A stretch of 48,372 nt of DNA. Source: Azonexaceae bacterium s22. Its GTDB lineage: Bacteria; Pseudomonadota; Gammaproteobacteria; Burkholderiales; Rhodocyclaceae. Under the pieces are notes generated by a model. It worked only from the letters and a program-made list of their open reading frames with translations. It made no database searches and was not told where the DNA came from. Location of the stretch: NCBI GenBank assembly GCA_016617495.1, contig WYCU01000012.1, forward strand, positions 1 to 48,372, in the 5' to 3' direction. This document shows positions 1 through 9,572 of the stretch, piece after piece. Each line of letters begins with the position of its first letter. Positions within the stretch are counted from its first letter, which is position 1. A program made the position numbers and the translations under genes.

Positions 1-1
1 C

Positions 2-3000
2 GGCTTGAGTTCGACCAACAGCAACGTGTCGAGCCTGAGCACGGGGCTGAGTTCCACGAACAGTAGCGTCACGAGCCTGTCGACCTCGACTTCGACGGGC
101 ATCAGCAGCTTGAGCACTGGCCTGAGCTCGACCAACAGCAGTGTCACCAGTCTCTCGACCTCGACTTCCACCGGTATTGGCAGCTTGAGCACCGGCTTGA
201 GCTCAACCAACAGCAACGTGTCGAGCCTGAGCACGGGACTGAGCAGTACGAACAGCAGTGTCACCAGCCTGTCGACCTCGACTTCGACAGGTATTGGCAG
301 CCTGAGCACTGGCCTGAGCTCGACCAACAGCAGTGTCACCAGTCTCTCGACCTCGACTTCCACCGGTATTGGCAGCTTGAGCACCGGCTTGAGCTCAACC
401 AACAGCAACGTGTCGAGCCTGAGCACTGGCCTGAGCTCCACGAACAGCAGTGTCACGAGCCTGTCGACCTCGACTTCGACCGGCCTCGGTAGCCTGAGCA
501 CCGGCTTGAGCACGACCAACAGCAACGTGTCGAGCCTGAGCACGGGACTGAGCAGTACGAACAGCAGTGTCACCAGCCTGTCGACCTCGACTTCGACGGG
601 CATTAGCAGCTTGAGCACTGGCCTGAGCTCGACCAACAGCAGTGTCACCAGTCTCTCGACCTCGACTTCCACCGGTATTGGCAGCTTGAGCACCGGCTTG
701 AGCTCAACCAACAGCAACGTGTCGAGCCTGAGCACGGGGCTGAGTTCCACGAACAGCAGTGTCACCAGCCTGTCGACCTCGGCTTCGACGGGTATTGGCA
801 GCCTGAGCACTGGCCTGAGCTCCACGAACAGCAGTGTCACCAGCCTGTCGACCTCGGCTTCGACGGGTATTGGCAGCCTGAGCACCGGCTTGAGCTCGAC
901 CAACAGCAGTGTCACCAGCCTGTCGGCCTCGGCTTCGACAGGTATTGGCAGCCTGAGCACTGGCCTGAGCTCCACGAACAGCAGTGTCACCAGCCTGTCG
1001 ACCTCGGCTTCGACGGGTATTGGCAGCCTGAGCACCGGCTTGAGCTCGACCAACAGCAGTGTCACCAGCCTCTCGGCCTCGGCTTCGACAGGTATTGGCA
1101 GCCTGAGCACTGGCCTGAGCTCCACGAACAGCAGCGTCACCAGCCTGTCGGCCTCCACGTCGACGGGGCTGAGCAGTTTGAGCACCGGCTTGAGCTCAAC
1201 CAACAGCAACGTGTCGAGCCTGAGCACGGGACTGAGCAGTACGAACAGCAGCGTCACCAGCCTGTCGACGTCGGCTTCGACGGGTATTGGCAGCCTGAGC
1301 ACTGGCCTGAGCTCCACGAACAGCAGCGTCACCAGCCTGTCGGCCTCGACTTCGACGGGCATCAGCAGCTTGAGCACTGGCCTGAGCAGCACGAACAGTG
1401 CGGTGACTAGTCTGTCGACGTCGACCTCGACGGGGTTAAGCACAGCAACTAGTCGGATCAACAGTCTCTCGACCAGCCTGAGTTCGACAAATAGCAGCGT
1501 CACCAGCCTGTCGACTTCGACCTCGACCGGCATTGGCAGCCTGAGCACTGGCTTGAGTTCGACCAACAGTAGCGTCACGAGCCTGTCGACCTCGGCTTCG
1601 ACGGGGCTCAGCAGCCTGTCGGCCTCCACGTCGACGGGGCTGAGCAGTTTGAGCTCCGGCTTGAGCACGACCAACAGCAATGTGTCGAGCCTGAGCACGG
1701 GGCTGAGCAGTACGAACAGCAGCGTCACCAGCCTGTCGACGTCGGCTTCGACGGGTATTGGCAGCCTGAGCACTGGCCTGAGCTCCACGAACAGCAGCGT
1801 CACCAGCCTGTCGGCCTCGACTTCGACGGGCATCAGCAGCTTGAGCACTGGCCTGAGCAGCACGAACAGTGCGGTGACTAGTCTGTCGACTTCGACCTCG
1901 ACCGGCATTGGCAGCCTGAGCACTGGCTTGAGTTCGACCAACAGTAGCGTCACGAGCCTGTCGACCTCGGCTTCGACGGGGCTCAGCAGCCTGTCGGCCT
2001 CCACGTCGACGGGGCTGAGCAGTTTGAGCTCCGGCTTGAGCACGACCAACAGCAATGTGTCGAGCCTGAGCACGGGGCTGAGCAGTACGAACAGCAGCGT
2101 CACCAGCCTGTCGACTTCGACCTCTACTAGTATCGGTAGCCTATCTACTTCAATTCACGGTGTGACTACGAACGTTTCGTCTTTGAGTAGCGGCTTAAGT
2201 ACGACCAATTCTTCACTAACATCGCTGTCAACTTCGGTGGCGCCGATATCGGCTGCTCAAACTACGGCGCTGGGGAGAGGTTCGACGGTTGGGGCTACTG
2301 TTTCCGGTGGGGCATCTGGCACCAACGGTGATGTGCTGACTCAAGGGCGCTCATTCAATAACACCGCTTCGCAAGTGGTTTCGTCGGCGAATTGTTCTGT
2401 AGCCAATGGTGTCGACAGCACCGCTACCGGCGCATGTGCCAGTGCGGGCACACTCATTGGTGTTAATGGCGCAACAAAGACGATTGTTGCAACTGGTGCG
2501 ACTGCCTACGGTTCCCAGGCGCTTGCTCAAGACTCGAACACTACGGCCATCGGCTTCCGGGCGACCGCAAAGTACGCTGGTTCTGTGGCGATCGGATACC
2601 AGGCCCAGGCGATTGCCGATCCGGCTACGGCTGTAGGTGCCAACTCGCTAGCGTCAGGGAACGATTCGGTGGCGCTGGGTGCAGGTGCCCGGGCTACTGC
2701 CAATCGGTCCGTTGCTTTGGGGGCTTACTCCGTGGCGGATCAGCCGAATACGGTTTCGGTTGGCGCTCCTGGTAGCGAAAGGCGGATCACTAACGTGGCT
2801 CCGGGGATTAACCCCACGGACGCGGTAAACGTCTCCCAGCTTTATGGGTTACAACAAAACATTGACAATGTGGCCAAGATTGCCTACTCCGGCATCGCCA
2901 TGAGCTTTGCCATGGCAGGTAGCTATATGCCGACGCTTGAGCCTGGTGAACGCGCTTTGGGTGTGGGTTTGGGTAGCTACCAAAGCCGTGGTGCAATCGC

Positions 3001-3112
3001 TGTGAATTACAAAGAACTGGCCGAGGATGGCGGCATGTCTTGGGGCGCAGGTCTGTCAACGACGGGCGAGCACTGGGGTGTTAATCTGGGACTCGGCTGG
3101 AAATGGAAGTAA
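2..3112 (+). CDS. Trimeric autotransporter adhesin, YadA type (5' end outside window)
   Basis: The reading frame is already open at the window edge, so the N-terminus and signal peptide are missing. Residues up to about 710 are a Ser/Thr/Asn-rich stalk built from about 23 copies of a 25-residue unit (GLSSTNSSVTSLSTSTSTG plus a short linker) mixed with 14-residue units ending NSNVSSLST. Hydrophobic residues recur with coiled-coil spacing. A head-like region with YadA-type repeats (AIGFRATA, AIGYQAQA, ALGAGARA) follows, then a neck segment (RRITNVAPG...AVNVSQLYGL) and a C-terminal membrane anchor of about 80 residues ending in aromatic-rich strands. By family the protein trimerises and is displayed on the outer membrane for adhesion or autoagglutination. 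The family assignment is firm. Total length is unknown, and repeat number could differ from the true genome if the assembly collapsed repeats. Confidence 0.93.
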   Translation, partial: GLSSTNSNVSSLSTGLSSTNSSVTSLSTSTSTGISSLSTGLSSTNSSVTSLSTSTSTGIGSLSTGLSSTNSNVSSLSTGLSSTNSSVTSLSTSTSTGIGSLSTGLSSTNSSVTSLSTSTSTGIGSLSTGLSSTNSNVSSLSTGLSSTNSSVTSLSTSTSTGLGSLSTGLSTTNSNVSSLSTGLSSTNSSVTSLSTSTSTGISSLSTGLSSTNSSVTSLSTSTSTGIGSLSTGLSSTNSNVSSLSTGLSSTNSSVTSLSTSASTGIGSLSTGLSSTNSSVTSLSTSASTGIGSLSTGLSSTNSSVTSLSASASTGIGSLSTGLSSTNSSVTSLSTSASTGIGSLSTGLSSTNSSVTSLSASASTGIGSLSTGLSSTNSSVTSLSASTSTGLSSLSTGLSSTNSNVSSLSTGLSSTNSSVTSLSTSASTGIGSLSTGLSSTNSSVTSLSASTSTGISSLSTGLSSTNSAVTSLSTSTSTGLSTATSRINSLSTSLSSTNSSVTSLSTSTSTGIGSLSTGLSSTNSSVTSLSTSASTGLSSLSASTSTGLSSLSSGLSTTNSNVSSLSTGLSSTNSSVTSLSTSASTGIGSLSTGLSSTNSSVTSLSASTSTGISSLSTGLSSTNSAVTSLSTSTSTGIGSLSTGLSSTNSSVTSLSTSASTGLSSLSASTSTGLSSLSSGLSTTNSNVSSLSTGLSSTNSSVTSLSTSTSTSIGSLSTSIHGVTTNVSSLSSGLSTTNSSLTSLSTSVAPISAAQTTALGRGSTVGATVSGGASGTNGDVLTQGRSFNNTASQVVSSANCSVANGVDSTATGACASAGTLIGVNGATKTIVATGATAYGSQALAQDSNTTAIGFRATAKYAGSVAIGYQAQAIADPATAVGANSLASGNDSVALGAGARATANRSVALGAYSVADQPNTVSVGAPGSERRITNVAPGINPTDAVNVSQLYGLQQNIDNVAKIAYSGIAMSFAMAGSYMPTLEPGERALGVGLGSYQSRGAIAVNYKELAEDGGMSWGAGLSTTGEHWGVNLGLGWKWK
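14..2130 (+). repeat. 75-bp and 42-bp tandem coding repeats in the adhesin stalk
   Basis: The DNA repeats with the protein: 75-bp units (25 codons) are interspersed with 42-bp units (14 codons). Many are nearly identical in nucleotide sequence, with alternating third-position variants. A longer block also recurs at an offset of 375 bp (five 75-bp units): the segment beginning near 1606 matches the one beginning near 1981. This implies recent unequal recombination or slippage that keeps the frame. The last units before about 2200 are more diverged. Confidence 0.9.
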
Positions 3113-3170
3113 ACAACCGGGGGATAGCCAATATGGCCGGCGACGCCACTGGATTTGACGTTGGAAGGTT

Positions 3171-4316
3171 ATGCGTATCGGGATTTCGACATTAAGTACC
3201 GCCGGTCAGAACGTCTGGTCGGCGGGCATTACGCAAAATGCCCTGTTTCTCGCCAAGTTGCTTCGGGCGATTCCTTTCGTTGAGGATGTGGTTTTGCTCG
3301 ACGTAGGGACCGAGCGGGATCTCGGGCCGCAGGTCGATCTCGATTGGTTTGGTGCGCGCTTTATCAAACTGGCGGAGGGGGCTGATCAAGTCGATGTGGT
3401 CATAGAAATGGTTGGTGCCATTGATCCTGCCTGGATGCAGCTGCAACGAGCTCGTGGCAAGAAATGTATTTGGTATTGTGTTGGGCAACCTTATTCAGGC
3501 TTGGTTGAAACTACCCTGTTTAAGGAAACTGGTTTTTTTCTCCGAACCGAAAATCACGATGCAATCTGGCTGCTGCCCAAGGATGCAGCTTTTGGACCCA
3601 TGTTGCGGACTTTGTATCGATCCAGGGTTTTCCTGACCCCCTACATTTGGGATTCGATATTTCTGCAGCAACGTATCGACGAAATCGGGAAGTTGGGGTT
3701 GCAGTTCGGCTACGTGCCTGAAGCAGAGCGAGAGGGCATGGCGCAAGGATGGCGGGTGGCTACATTCGAACCCAATATCTCGCCCATTAAATCCGGCTTG
3801 ATTCCTCTGCTAATCGCGGAAACGGCGTTGCGTAACGCCCCGGGAAGCATAGGGCAATTGCATATGCTCAACATGCTCCATCTGGTGGAGCATCCTACGT
3901 TGCTGTATTTGGCCAACTCGCTGGATGTGGTACGAACCCATAGAACCATTTTTTCCGGGCGTGTGGATATTGCATCATTCATGGCGGAGCAAAGCATTGA
4001 CGCGATTGTTTCGCACCAATGGCAAAACGACCAGAACTACGTCTATTTGGATGCGCTCTACGGGAATTATCCGCTGATCCATAATTCCCCGTGGCTAAAG
4101 GACGCTGGCTACTATTACCCGGATTTCGATGTTCAGTGCGGGGCGGAGGTCTTGCTAAACGCGAAACGCAGTCATGATCGAGACTTGGCCCATTATGGCA
4201 AGTGCGCGGCGCAGGTATTAGAGGCTGTTTCCATAAACCACGAGCCAAACGTTGCTGCTTTTGCTGAGTTATTGCGCGCGGTATGTCATGACCGGCCCCA
4301 ATGGCTGGAGTGTTGA
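3171..4316 (+). CDS. DUF2827 family protein, copy 1
   Basis: This 381-residue protein matches the DUF2827 family from its N-terminal MRIGISTLS...GQNVWSAGITQNALFLAKLL and the central FEPNISPIKSGLIPLLIAE and SHQWQNDQNYVYLDALYG segments. The biochemical role of the family is not established. The alternating beta/alpha pattern and the C-terminal segment with NYPLIHNSPWL resemble GT-B glycosyltransferases, but that is inference. No signal peptide or membrane segment is visible, so it is probably cytoplasmic. It starts 58 bp after the adhesin, with GGAAGG just before the ATG, and is followed 1 bp later by a paralogue. The location suggests a role in modifying or handling the adhesin. Confidence 0.8.
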   Translation: MRIGISTLSTAGQNVWSAGITQNALFLAKLLRAIPFVEDVVLLDVGTERDLGPQVDLDWFGARFIKLAEGADQVDVVIEMVGAIDPAWMQLQRARGKKCIWYCVGQPYSGLVETTLFKETGFFLRTENHDAIWLLPKDAAFGPMLRTLYRSRVFLTPYIWDSIFLQQRIDEIGKLGLQFGYVPEAEREGMAQGWRVATFEPNISPIKSGLIPLLIAETALRNAPGSIGQLHMLNMLHLVEHPTLLYLANSLDVVRTHRTIFSGRVDIASFMAEQSIDAIVSHQWQNDQNYVYLDALYGNYPLIHNSPWLKDAGYYYPDFDVQCGAEVLLNAKRSHDRDLAHYGKCAAQVLEAVSINHEPNVAAFAELLRAVCHDRPQWLEC

Positions 4317-4317
4317 G

Positions 4318-5433
4318 ATGAATTCAGGACAGGGCTTGAGCGTCGGGATTAGTCTTTTTGTCAGAAAAGGCGGGCAATCGATCTGGGAAAACGGAATTTT
4401 CCAGAATTGCTTCTTCTTGGCTAACCTGTTTCGTCATTTGCCAATTATCAAGGATGTGGTTCTTGTCTGTAGCGGCGATGGCGATGAGGGGGACCGTAAG
4501 CGCTTTCTGGCGGATTCGCCCTTCCCTTGGATGGATGAACGCGCGGCGCTGGAGAAGCTTGATCTGCTGATTGAAATGAGCAGTACGCTTGGCGATGAGT
4601 GGATTTCCGAGTTTCATCGCCGTGGCAAAAAGGTGATTGCGTACTGCGTAGGAAACGACTTTGTCATCGATGCGGAGCGATTGGCTTTTAATCTTCCGCA
4701 TGGTCGCTTGGTTCCCCAAGTCCCCCGTGACGCCGTCTGGACCCTGGAAGAGTATCGAAAATCATGCAAGCCGTATTATGAATGCCTGTTTCGTGCGCCA
4801 GTGACGATCATGCCCCACCTCTGGGGGCCGGATTTCATTGCGCGCAATCTGCCGGAAAATGAATTCAATTACCGTCCCGGTCGCAAACGTTGGCGCATCG
4901 CCATAGTTGAACCCAACATCAGTATGGTGAAAACCTCGCAGATTCCATTGTTGGCGTGCGAGGTTGCCCATCGGGAAAATCCAGACATGATTGAGCGTGT
5001 CTGGGCATTCAATACGCAGCACCTCAAGAACCATCCCGTGTTCAATCAGATGGTTAATAGCCTTGATATTGTCCGGCATGGACTAACCTCTTTCGAGGGA
5101 CGGCTGCCCATGACCGAGATTCTTACGCAGCATGCTGATGCGTTGGTATGCCATCAATGGGAAAATGCGCAAAACTACGTGTACTACGAAGCGCTGTATG
5201 GCGGTTTTCCATTGATCCATAACTCGGATCTCCTGGATGATTGCGGTTACCGCTACCATGGATTCGATTGTGAAGAGGGCGGGCGAGTTTTGAGCGACGC
5301 TTGGGGGCGTCACGATAGCGAACTTGATGACTATCGTCGCCGTGCAAATCGCTATCTGAAAATCCTTGATCCCGCCAATCCCATGAATCTACAGGCCTAC
5401 AACGACGCAATAACCACGGTGTGCCAAGCGTGA
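4318..5433 (+). CDS. DUF2827 family protein, copy 2
   Basis: This 371-residue paralogue of the preceding gene shares its landmarks: SIWENGIFQNCFFLANLF, VEPNISMVKTSQIPLLACE, CHQWENAQNYVYYEALYGG and FPLIHNS. The chosen ATG lies 1 bp after the upstream stop, with GGAG at 7-nt spacing; a longer in-frame extension from 4252 would overlap the previous gene and lacks support. There is no signal peptide. Tandem DUF2827 copies behind a Ser/Thr-rich trimeric autotransporter suggest that the two proteins work on the same substrate, possibly adding sugars to the adhesin before secretion. That is inference from context only. Confidence 0.8.
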   Translation: MNSGQGLSVGISLFVRKGGQSIWENGIFQNCFFLANLFRHLPIIKDVVLVCSGDGDEGDRKRFLADSPFPWMDERAALEKLDLLIEMSSTLGDEWISEFHRRGKKVIAYCVGNDFVIDAERLAFNLPHGRLVPQVPRDAVWTLEEYRKSCKPYYECLFRAPVTIMPHLWGPDFIARNLPENEFNYRPGRKRWRIAIVEPNISMVKTSQIPLLACEVAHRENPDMIERVWAFNTQHLKNHPVFNQMVNSLDIVRHGLTSFEGRLPMTEILTQHADALVCHQWENAQNYVYYEALYGGFPLIHNSDLLDDCGYRYHGFDCEEGGRVLSDAWGRHDSELDDYRRRANRYLKILDPANPMNLQAYNDAITTVCQA

Positions 5434-6008
5434 AGAAAGCCCAAAGCCCAATGTACTGCTTGCGAACCTGGGTGTTTCTGGCCTTGGGCTCAGGGTTAAG
5501 CAGTGCTTTCACCTGGGCGCAAGGAGTGTTGGCGCCGCCTACTCAGCCGCAACAGAATCAGAACGCCCTTTCCATTGCGGCAAACAATTTGGGGTTGGTT
5601 GCGTGCAAATCCGCCTTGGAGCGCCTTTCAACATTGGGCATCAACGGTACACGCAACAATGATGTTCTGATCGACTGGGACAGGCGTCGTGCAGCGACCA
5701 GCCCGATATTTGCAATGATTGGGCTTGAGTATCCCAATGGTGGGGCGGCAATGTCCATCACCACATTCCCGGAAGCGAATGGTACCTGCTCCGTGGCTGC
5801 AGAACGAGTCTCCTCTGCGCCCATTCCTTGTGAGGTTGTCGCATCACAGGAGTTGGGCGGCTATCGTGGGCAACGACTGCTTGCCAACATGATGGTCTAC
5901 ACGGATGGGAGAGATCCCAATTCGACGGTATCCCTCATCGATACACCGCCTGGTTGTCTGGTCATAAGGCGTTATGTTGAATTCAACTGGAAGCCGCGCG
6001 CCAAATAG
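5430..6008 (+). CDS. Secreted protein of unknown function in the adhesin cluster
   Basis: I do not recognise a family. About 190 residues begin with a basic stretch and a hydrophobic segment (CLRTWVFLALGSGLSSAFTWAQG) that reads as a Sec signal peptide cleaved near AQG. The mature part has four cysteines (contexts VACKS, GTCSV, PIPCE, PGCLV), enough for two disulfides, and no other membrane segment. The GTG at 5430 overlaps the upstream stop, suggesting translational coupling; GTG 5421 and ATG 5451 are alternative starts. As the last gene of a unit with the adhesin and two DUF2827 genes, it may be a periplasmic accessory factor, but nothing in the sequence proves this. Confidence 0.65.
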   Translation: MKKAQSPMYCLRTWVFLALGSGLSSAFTWAQGVLAPPTQPQQNQNALSIAANNLGLVACKSALERLSTLGINGTRNNDVLIDWDRRRAATSPIFAMIGLEYPNGGAAMSITTFPEANGTCSVAAERVSSAPIPCEVVASQELGGYRGQRLLANMMVYTDGRDPNSTVSLIDTPPGCLVIRRYVEFNWKPRAK

Positions 6009-6081
6009 CTGGTGAGCGGCGACGACTTGAGCTCAATGCGAAGAACGTGACGCCGTGGTGTCTTCTCCTGGGGGCGGAGAC

Positions 6082-8382
6082 TCAGGCCTTCGCGCCCCAC
6101 GATTGAGGGGGCTGCCAACTGGCAATCCAGGCAGAAACGTCGGCGGCGGGCATCGGGCGCGCGATGCCAAAGCCTTGCCCGACTTCGCAGCCCAGTTCGA
6201 GGAGCGCTGTACCGTGGGCAATCGTTTCCACCCCTTCGGCGATCACCTCACGCTCGAATGAGGCAGCAAGACCGAGGACGCCGTTGATGATGGCTCGGCT
6301 ATCCTGGTCTGTGAGCATGTCCCGCACGAAGCTGCGGTCGATTTTGAGTACGCGGGCAGGAAGTTGCTTGAGATAGGTCAGAGGCGAATATCCGGTTCCA
6401 AAATCGTCCAGGGCGCAATCAATCCCGATTTTCGCGCAAGCCGTAATCACTTCGGAAACCCTTGCGATATCGTCCAGGGCACTGGTCTCGAGAATCTCGA
6501 GTTGCAGGCATTGCGGCCGGATATCCGGATGTCTGCCGAGCAGCGTGCGCAGGCGTGTGACGAAATCCGGATGCTGAAGGTGGTGAGCGCCAATATTGAC
6601 GCTGACCGGCAGGAAGAGGCCTTCCTGGCGCCACCGGTCTGCCTGGGCGATTGCGGTGTCAATGACCCATTCGCCCATGGCGATCGCGGTCGAGTGATCG
6701 GCGATTTCAGGGAGAAAAGCATCGGGAGCAAGTAGACCATACTGGGGATGTTGCCAGCGGATCAGGGCTTCGACACCGAGGACATCGCCTGTGCGCAGAT
6801 TGACTTTGGGTTGATAGTGCAGCACGAACTCGTCCTGTTGGAGTCCATGCCGGATCCGACTGATGGTGGCATGGCGCCCTCGTGCGGCGCGGTCGGCTTC
6901 GGCATCGAAAACCTGATAGCGATTTTTGCCGGCTTGTTTGGCTTGGTACATCGCCTGATCCGCTTGGCGGACGAGTTGCTCGGCATCCGTTTCATCGCCC
7001 GCGGAGTAGTAGGCGATGCCGATACTTGATGAGACCTGGAGTGCATTACCGCTCAGTATCACGGGCTGCGCTGCCGCGGCCAGCAAACGTTCTATCAGTG
7101 GCAAACTGCTCGCTGTTTCGGGAAGATCGCCGACGATGGTGACAAACTCGTCGCCCCCGAGACGGGCAATTGTGTCGCCCTCCCTTAGACACTGGCGTAG
7201 ACGTCCGGCGATTTCCACGAGCAAGCGGTCGCCAATCGCATGGCCATGTTTGTCGTTGATTGCCTTGAAGCCATCGAGATCGATGTACGCGACGGCAAGG
7301 TGGCGTCCACTTCGCCGTACCCGGGCCATGGCTTGACGCAGGCGTTCGGCAAGCAACATGCGGTTGGGCAGGTCGGTCAAGATGTCGTAATGGGCGACAT
7401 GCTCCAACTGCCGTTGATACTCTTTCTGCGCCGTGATGTCATAGCAGAAGCCGATGTAGCCGAGGAAAGCGCCATTGCTGTCGTAACGGGGGTTGCCTTC
7501 ATCGAGAAGCCAGCGATAGCTGCCGTCGGCATGGCGCAGTCGATATTCCATGCTGAAGGGGGCGCGTCGCTCAAATGCATCGACATACGTGTGCATGCAA
7601 CTATCGACATCTTCCGGATGAACGCCTGCGGCCCAGCCGTTGCCCCTTTCTTCTTCCAGCGTACGCCCGGTAAAGCGTAGCCAAGGCTCGTTGAAATAGT
7701 TGCACAACATGTCCGTGCCGGATGTCCAGATCAATGCGGAACCCGCGTTGGCCAATGTCCGGTGATGTTGTTCGCTATCGCGAAGGGCGCGTTCGGCCAG
7801 TTTGCGTTCTGTCATGTCCAGCAAGACACCGTGAATGGCGGTGACTTCGCCGGCGACATCGCGCGTCAGCCAGGTATGGTCGCTGACCCACATCCAGTGA
7901 CCATCGCCATGCTGTAGTCGGTACTCCTGGCGGTAGTCGTCGCGACCTTGCGCCAAGGCCGATGCAGTTTCCTCTTCCATGGTGATTCGATCTTCCGGGT
8001 GGACGAGATCGCCATAAGCGATTTTCCCGGACATGAAATCATCCTGCGTGTAGCCGAAACGGGTGATATTGCCGCTGACGTACTCAATCGGGCGTCCCGG
8101 TGAATTCCGCCGTGTAATGGCGACGACCGGGGAGCGTTCGATAATCCCGGCCAGATGATGCAGGCGAGTTTCGAATGCGGATTTCTGTCGCTGGTACATC
8201 TCCACCATTTCCGCGGAAGAGACATCCAGCGAATGCTCCAGCATGCGCCGGTCCTGATCCGTTTCAAGGTAAGTGTCGGCGACGACGGAGAGCAGCGCGG
8301 CCCATTCTGACGATGTTGGCGGACGGTCGATGGCGAGACCGAGACGACGCAATTGACGGTCCAGCAGCGGGTGCCGGGTCAT
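6082..8382 (-). CDS. PAS-PAS-GGDEF-EAL cyclic-di-GMP protein
   Basis: The 766-residue cytoplasmic protein has two PAS/PAC modules (about residues 70-195 and 205-325, each with the HPED and W...GxxxDIT signatures), then a GGDEF domain and an EAL domain. The cyclase site is intact (RLGGDEF), with an I-site REGD at the usual five-residue distance upstream. The phosphodiesterase site is also intact (VEALIRW, DDFGTGYS, KIDRSFV, EGVET). The protein could therefore make or degrade c-di-GMP, and the sequence does not say which dominates. There is no membrane segment, so input is likely cytoplasmic, from ligands bound by the PAS domains or from the FIST protein encoded just upstream, whose stop overlaps this start by 4 bp. 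Confidence 0.93.
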   Translation of the reverse strand: MTRHPLLDRQLRRLGLAIDRPPTSSEWAALLSVVADTYLETDQDRRMLEHSLDVSSAEMVEMYQRQKSAFETRLHHLAGIIERSPVVAITRRNSPGRPIEYVSGNITRFGYTQDDFMSGKIAYGDLVHPEDRITMEEETASALAQGRDDYRQEYRLQHGDGHWMWVSDHTWLTRDVAGEVTAIHGVLLDMTERKLAERALRDSEQHHRTLANAGSALIWTSGTDMLCNYFNEPWLRFTGRTLEEERGNGWAAGVHPEDVDSCMHTYVDAFERRAPFSMEYRLRHADGSYRWLLDEGNPRYDSNGAFLGYIGFCYDITAQKEYQRQLEHVAHYDILTDLPNRMLLAERLRQAMARVRRSGRHLAVAYIDLDGFKAINDKHGHAIGDRLLVEIAGRLRQCLREGDTIARLGGDEFVTIVGDLPETASSLPLIERLLAAAAQPVILSGNALQVSSSIGIAYYSAGDETDAEQLVRQADQAMYQAKQAGKNRYQVFDAEADRAARGRHATISRIRHGLQQDEFVLHYQPKVNLRTGDVLGVEALIRWQHPQYGLLAPDAFLPEIADHSTAIAMGEWVIDTAIAQADRWRQEGLFLPVSVNIGAHHLQHPDFVTRLRTLLGRHPDIRPQCLQLEILETSALDDIARVSEVITACAKIGIDCALDDFGTGYSPLTYLKQLPARVLKIDRSFVRDMLTDQDSRAIINGVLGLAASFEREVIAEGVETIAHGTALLELGCEVGQGFGIARPMPAADVSAWIASWQPPQSWGAKA

Positions 8383-9542
8383 GCGAGGTTTTCCCAGAAG
8401 ACGGTAAGCGTCATGGTCTGGTTGTGCAAGTCACAGCGTCCGCTACCCAGTGGCGACAATTCGCCGTAGGAATAATAGCCAATCAAACTGCAGGGCGCGG
8501 GCAAGGTGTCGAGGACTGCCTCGATTTCCTCATCGCAGCGTTGTCCCAGAACGAGGCGGCGACCGATGCAGCTGATGGCGATGCAGAGCTTGTGGTTGCT
8601 GTTACTGAGCGTTTCCGCAATGCCACCGGCGGCGTCGGTGGCCCCATCAATCAAGCGGTCGCGGTTGGCGCGCATCATGCGCACGAATCCCCCTTGGGGA
8701 ATATTTCCGGCAAAGGTGATCGACTGCTGGGCGTCATCGATGCCAAGGATGGTGCGTACGGTCAATCCGTCGGTTTCCAGTGCATTTCTGATCGCCAGCG
8801 GGAAAAGCAGCCCGGCCGCTGGGAGTTCGTTGGCACGATCGCCCAGATACTTTCGGTAGAGGGCCAGCGCTGGCTGGTCATCCAGGGTGAACAAGACGTT
8901 ACCCTCGGCATGGGTGACTTCACGCTCGGGGCCAAAAACGTCCCAACCTCCCCGGTAGTTGCAGGCGATGCCGATCGCTTCGCCGTAAAAGCCGATGGCA
9001 GCGACGCTGTTCTCCACCTGATGTCCGTTTGCGATCACCCAGGTTTTTGCGAAGCGGTCGCCATCGGCGGCAAGGCCACCGGACACGGGCAGTCCCGGAG
9101 GTAATTCCGCTGCCAGCCCGCGTGCCAGTTCGCTGCCATTGACCGTCAAGCCATCGGCGAGAACGAAAACGCCCCGCAGGTCAGGGGCAGCGAGCGTTTG
9201 TGCCAGGGTGCGGCCACAGGCGAGGGCATCGTGCGTTTCACCCAGTGCGACGCAAGTGCTGGCGAGGCGCCCTTTTTCGAAACGCGCGACAGCAATCGTC
9301 ACGGTGTCGTCGCAAAGCCGTTGACCAAAAATTTCACCCGCGGTGGAGCACCCAAGGATATGGGCGTGCGGGAAATGTTGTCCAAGATCGCCGAGTGCGG
9401 CATCAAGCGCGGGCGCGTGTGGTCCGGCGAAGACAAAAACTGCCGTCGATGCTGAATCAAGGGCAGCATCCAGTGGCGGCGCCCAGCCGGTGTCTTGGAG
9501 AAATTGGTGAAGGGCAAGTTGCATTGCGGCTGCCCCGTCCAT
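8379..9542 (-). CDS. FIST-domain sensory protein
   Basis: The protein has the FIST N-terminal domain (GCSTAGEIFG near residues 64-73, FVLADGLTVNGSELARGL) and a FIST_C domain with the typical IGYYSYGELSPLG segment near the end. FIST domains are thought to bind small ligands and often accompany signalling proteins. Here the gene overlaps a GGDEF-EAL gene by 4 bp, so the pair probably forms a ligand-to-c-di-GMP pathway. There is no signal peptide. The ATG at 9542 has no clear ribosome site; the internal ATG at 9524 has a GGGG-containing purine stretch upstream and may be the true start. Ligand unknown. Confidence 0.88.
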   Translation of the reverse strand: MDGAAAMQLALHQFLQDTGWAPPLDAALDSASTAVFVFAGPHAPALDAALGDLGQHFPHAHILGCSTAGEIFGQRLCDDTVTIAVARFEKGRLASTCVALGETHDALACGRTLAQTLAAPDLRGVFVLADGLTVNGSELARGLAAELPPGLPVSGGLAADGDRFAKTWVIANGHQVENSVAAIGFYGEAIGIACNYRGGWDVFGPEREVTHAEGNVLFTLDDQPALALYRKYLGDRANELPAAGLLFPLAIRNALETDGLTVRTILGIDDAQQSITFAGNIPQGGFVRMMRANRDRLIDGATDAAGGIAETLSNSNHKLCIAISCIGRRLVLGQRCDEEIEAVLDTLPAPCSLIGYYSYGELSPLGSGRCDLHNQTMTLTVFWENLA

Positions 9543-9572
9543 TCAGGAAATGTTATGGCATCAGGTTAGCAC

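Noticed and set aside
14-2130. CRISPR-like array in the first 2 kb
   Set aside because: Regular repeats are present, but units are contiguous multiples of codons in one open frame with no unique spacers, so they are coding repeats.
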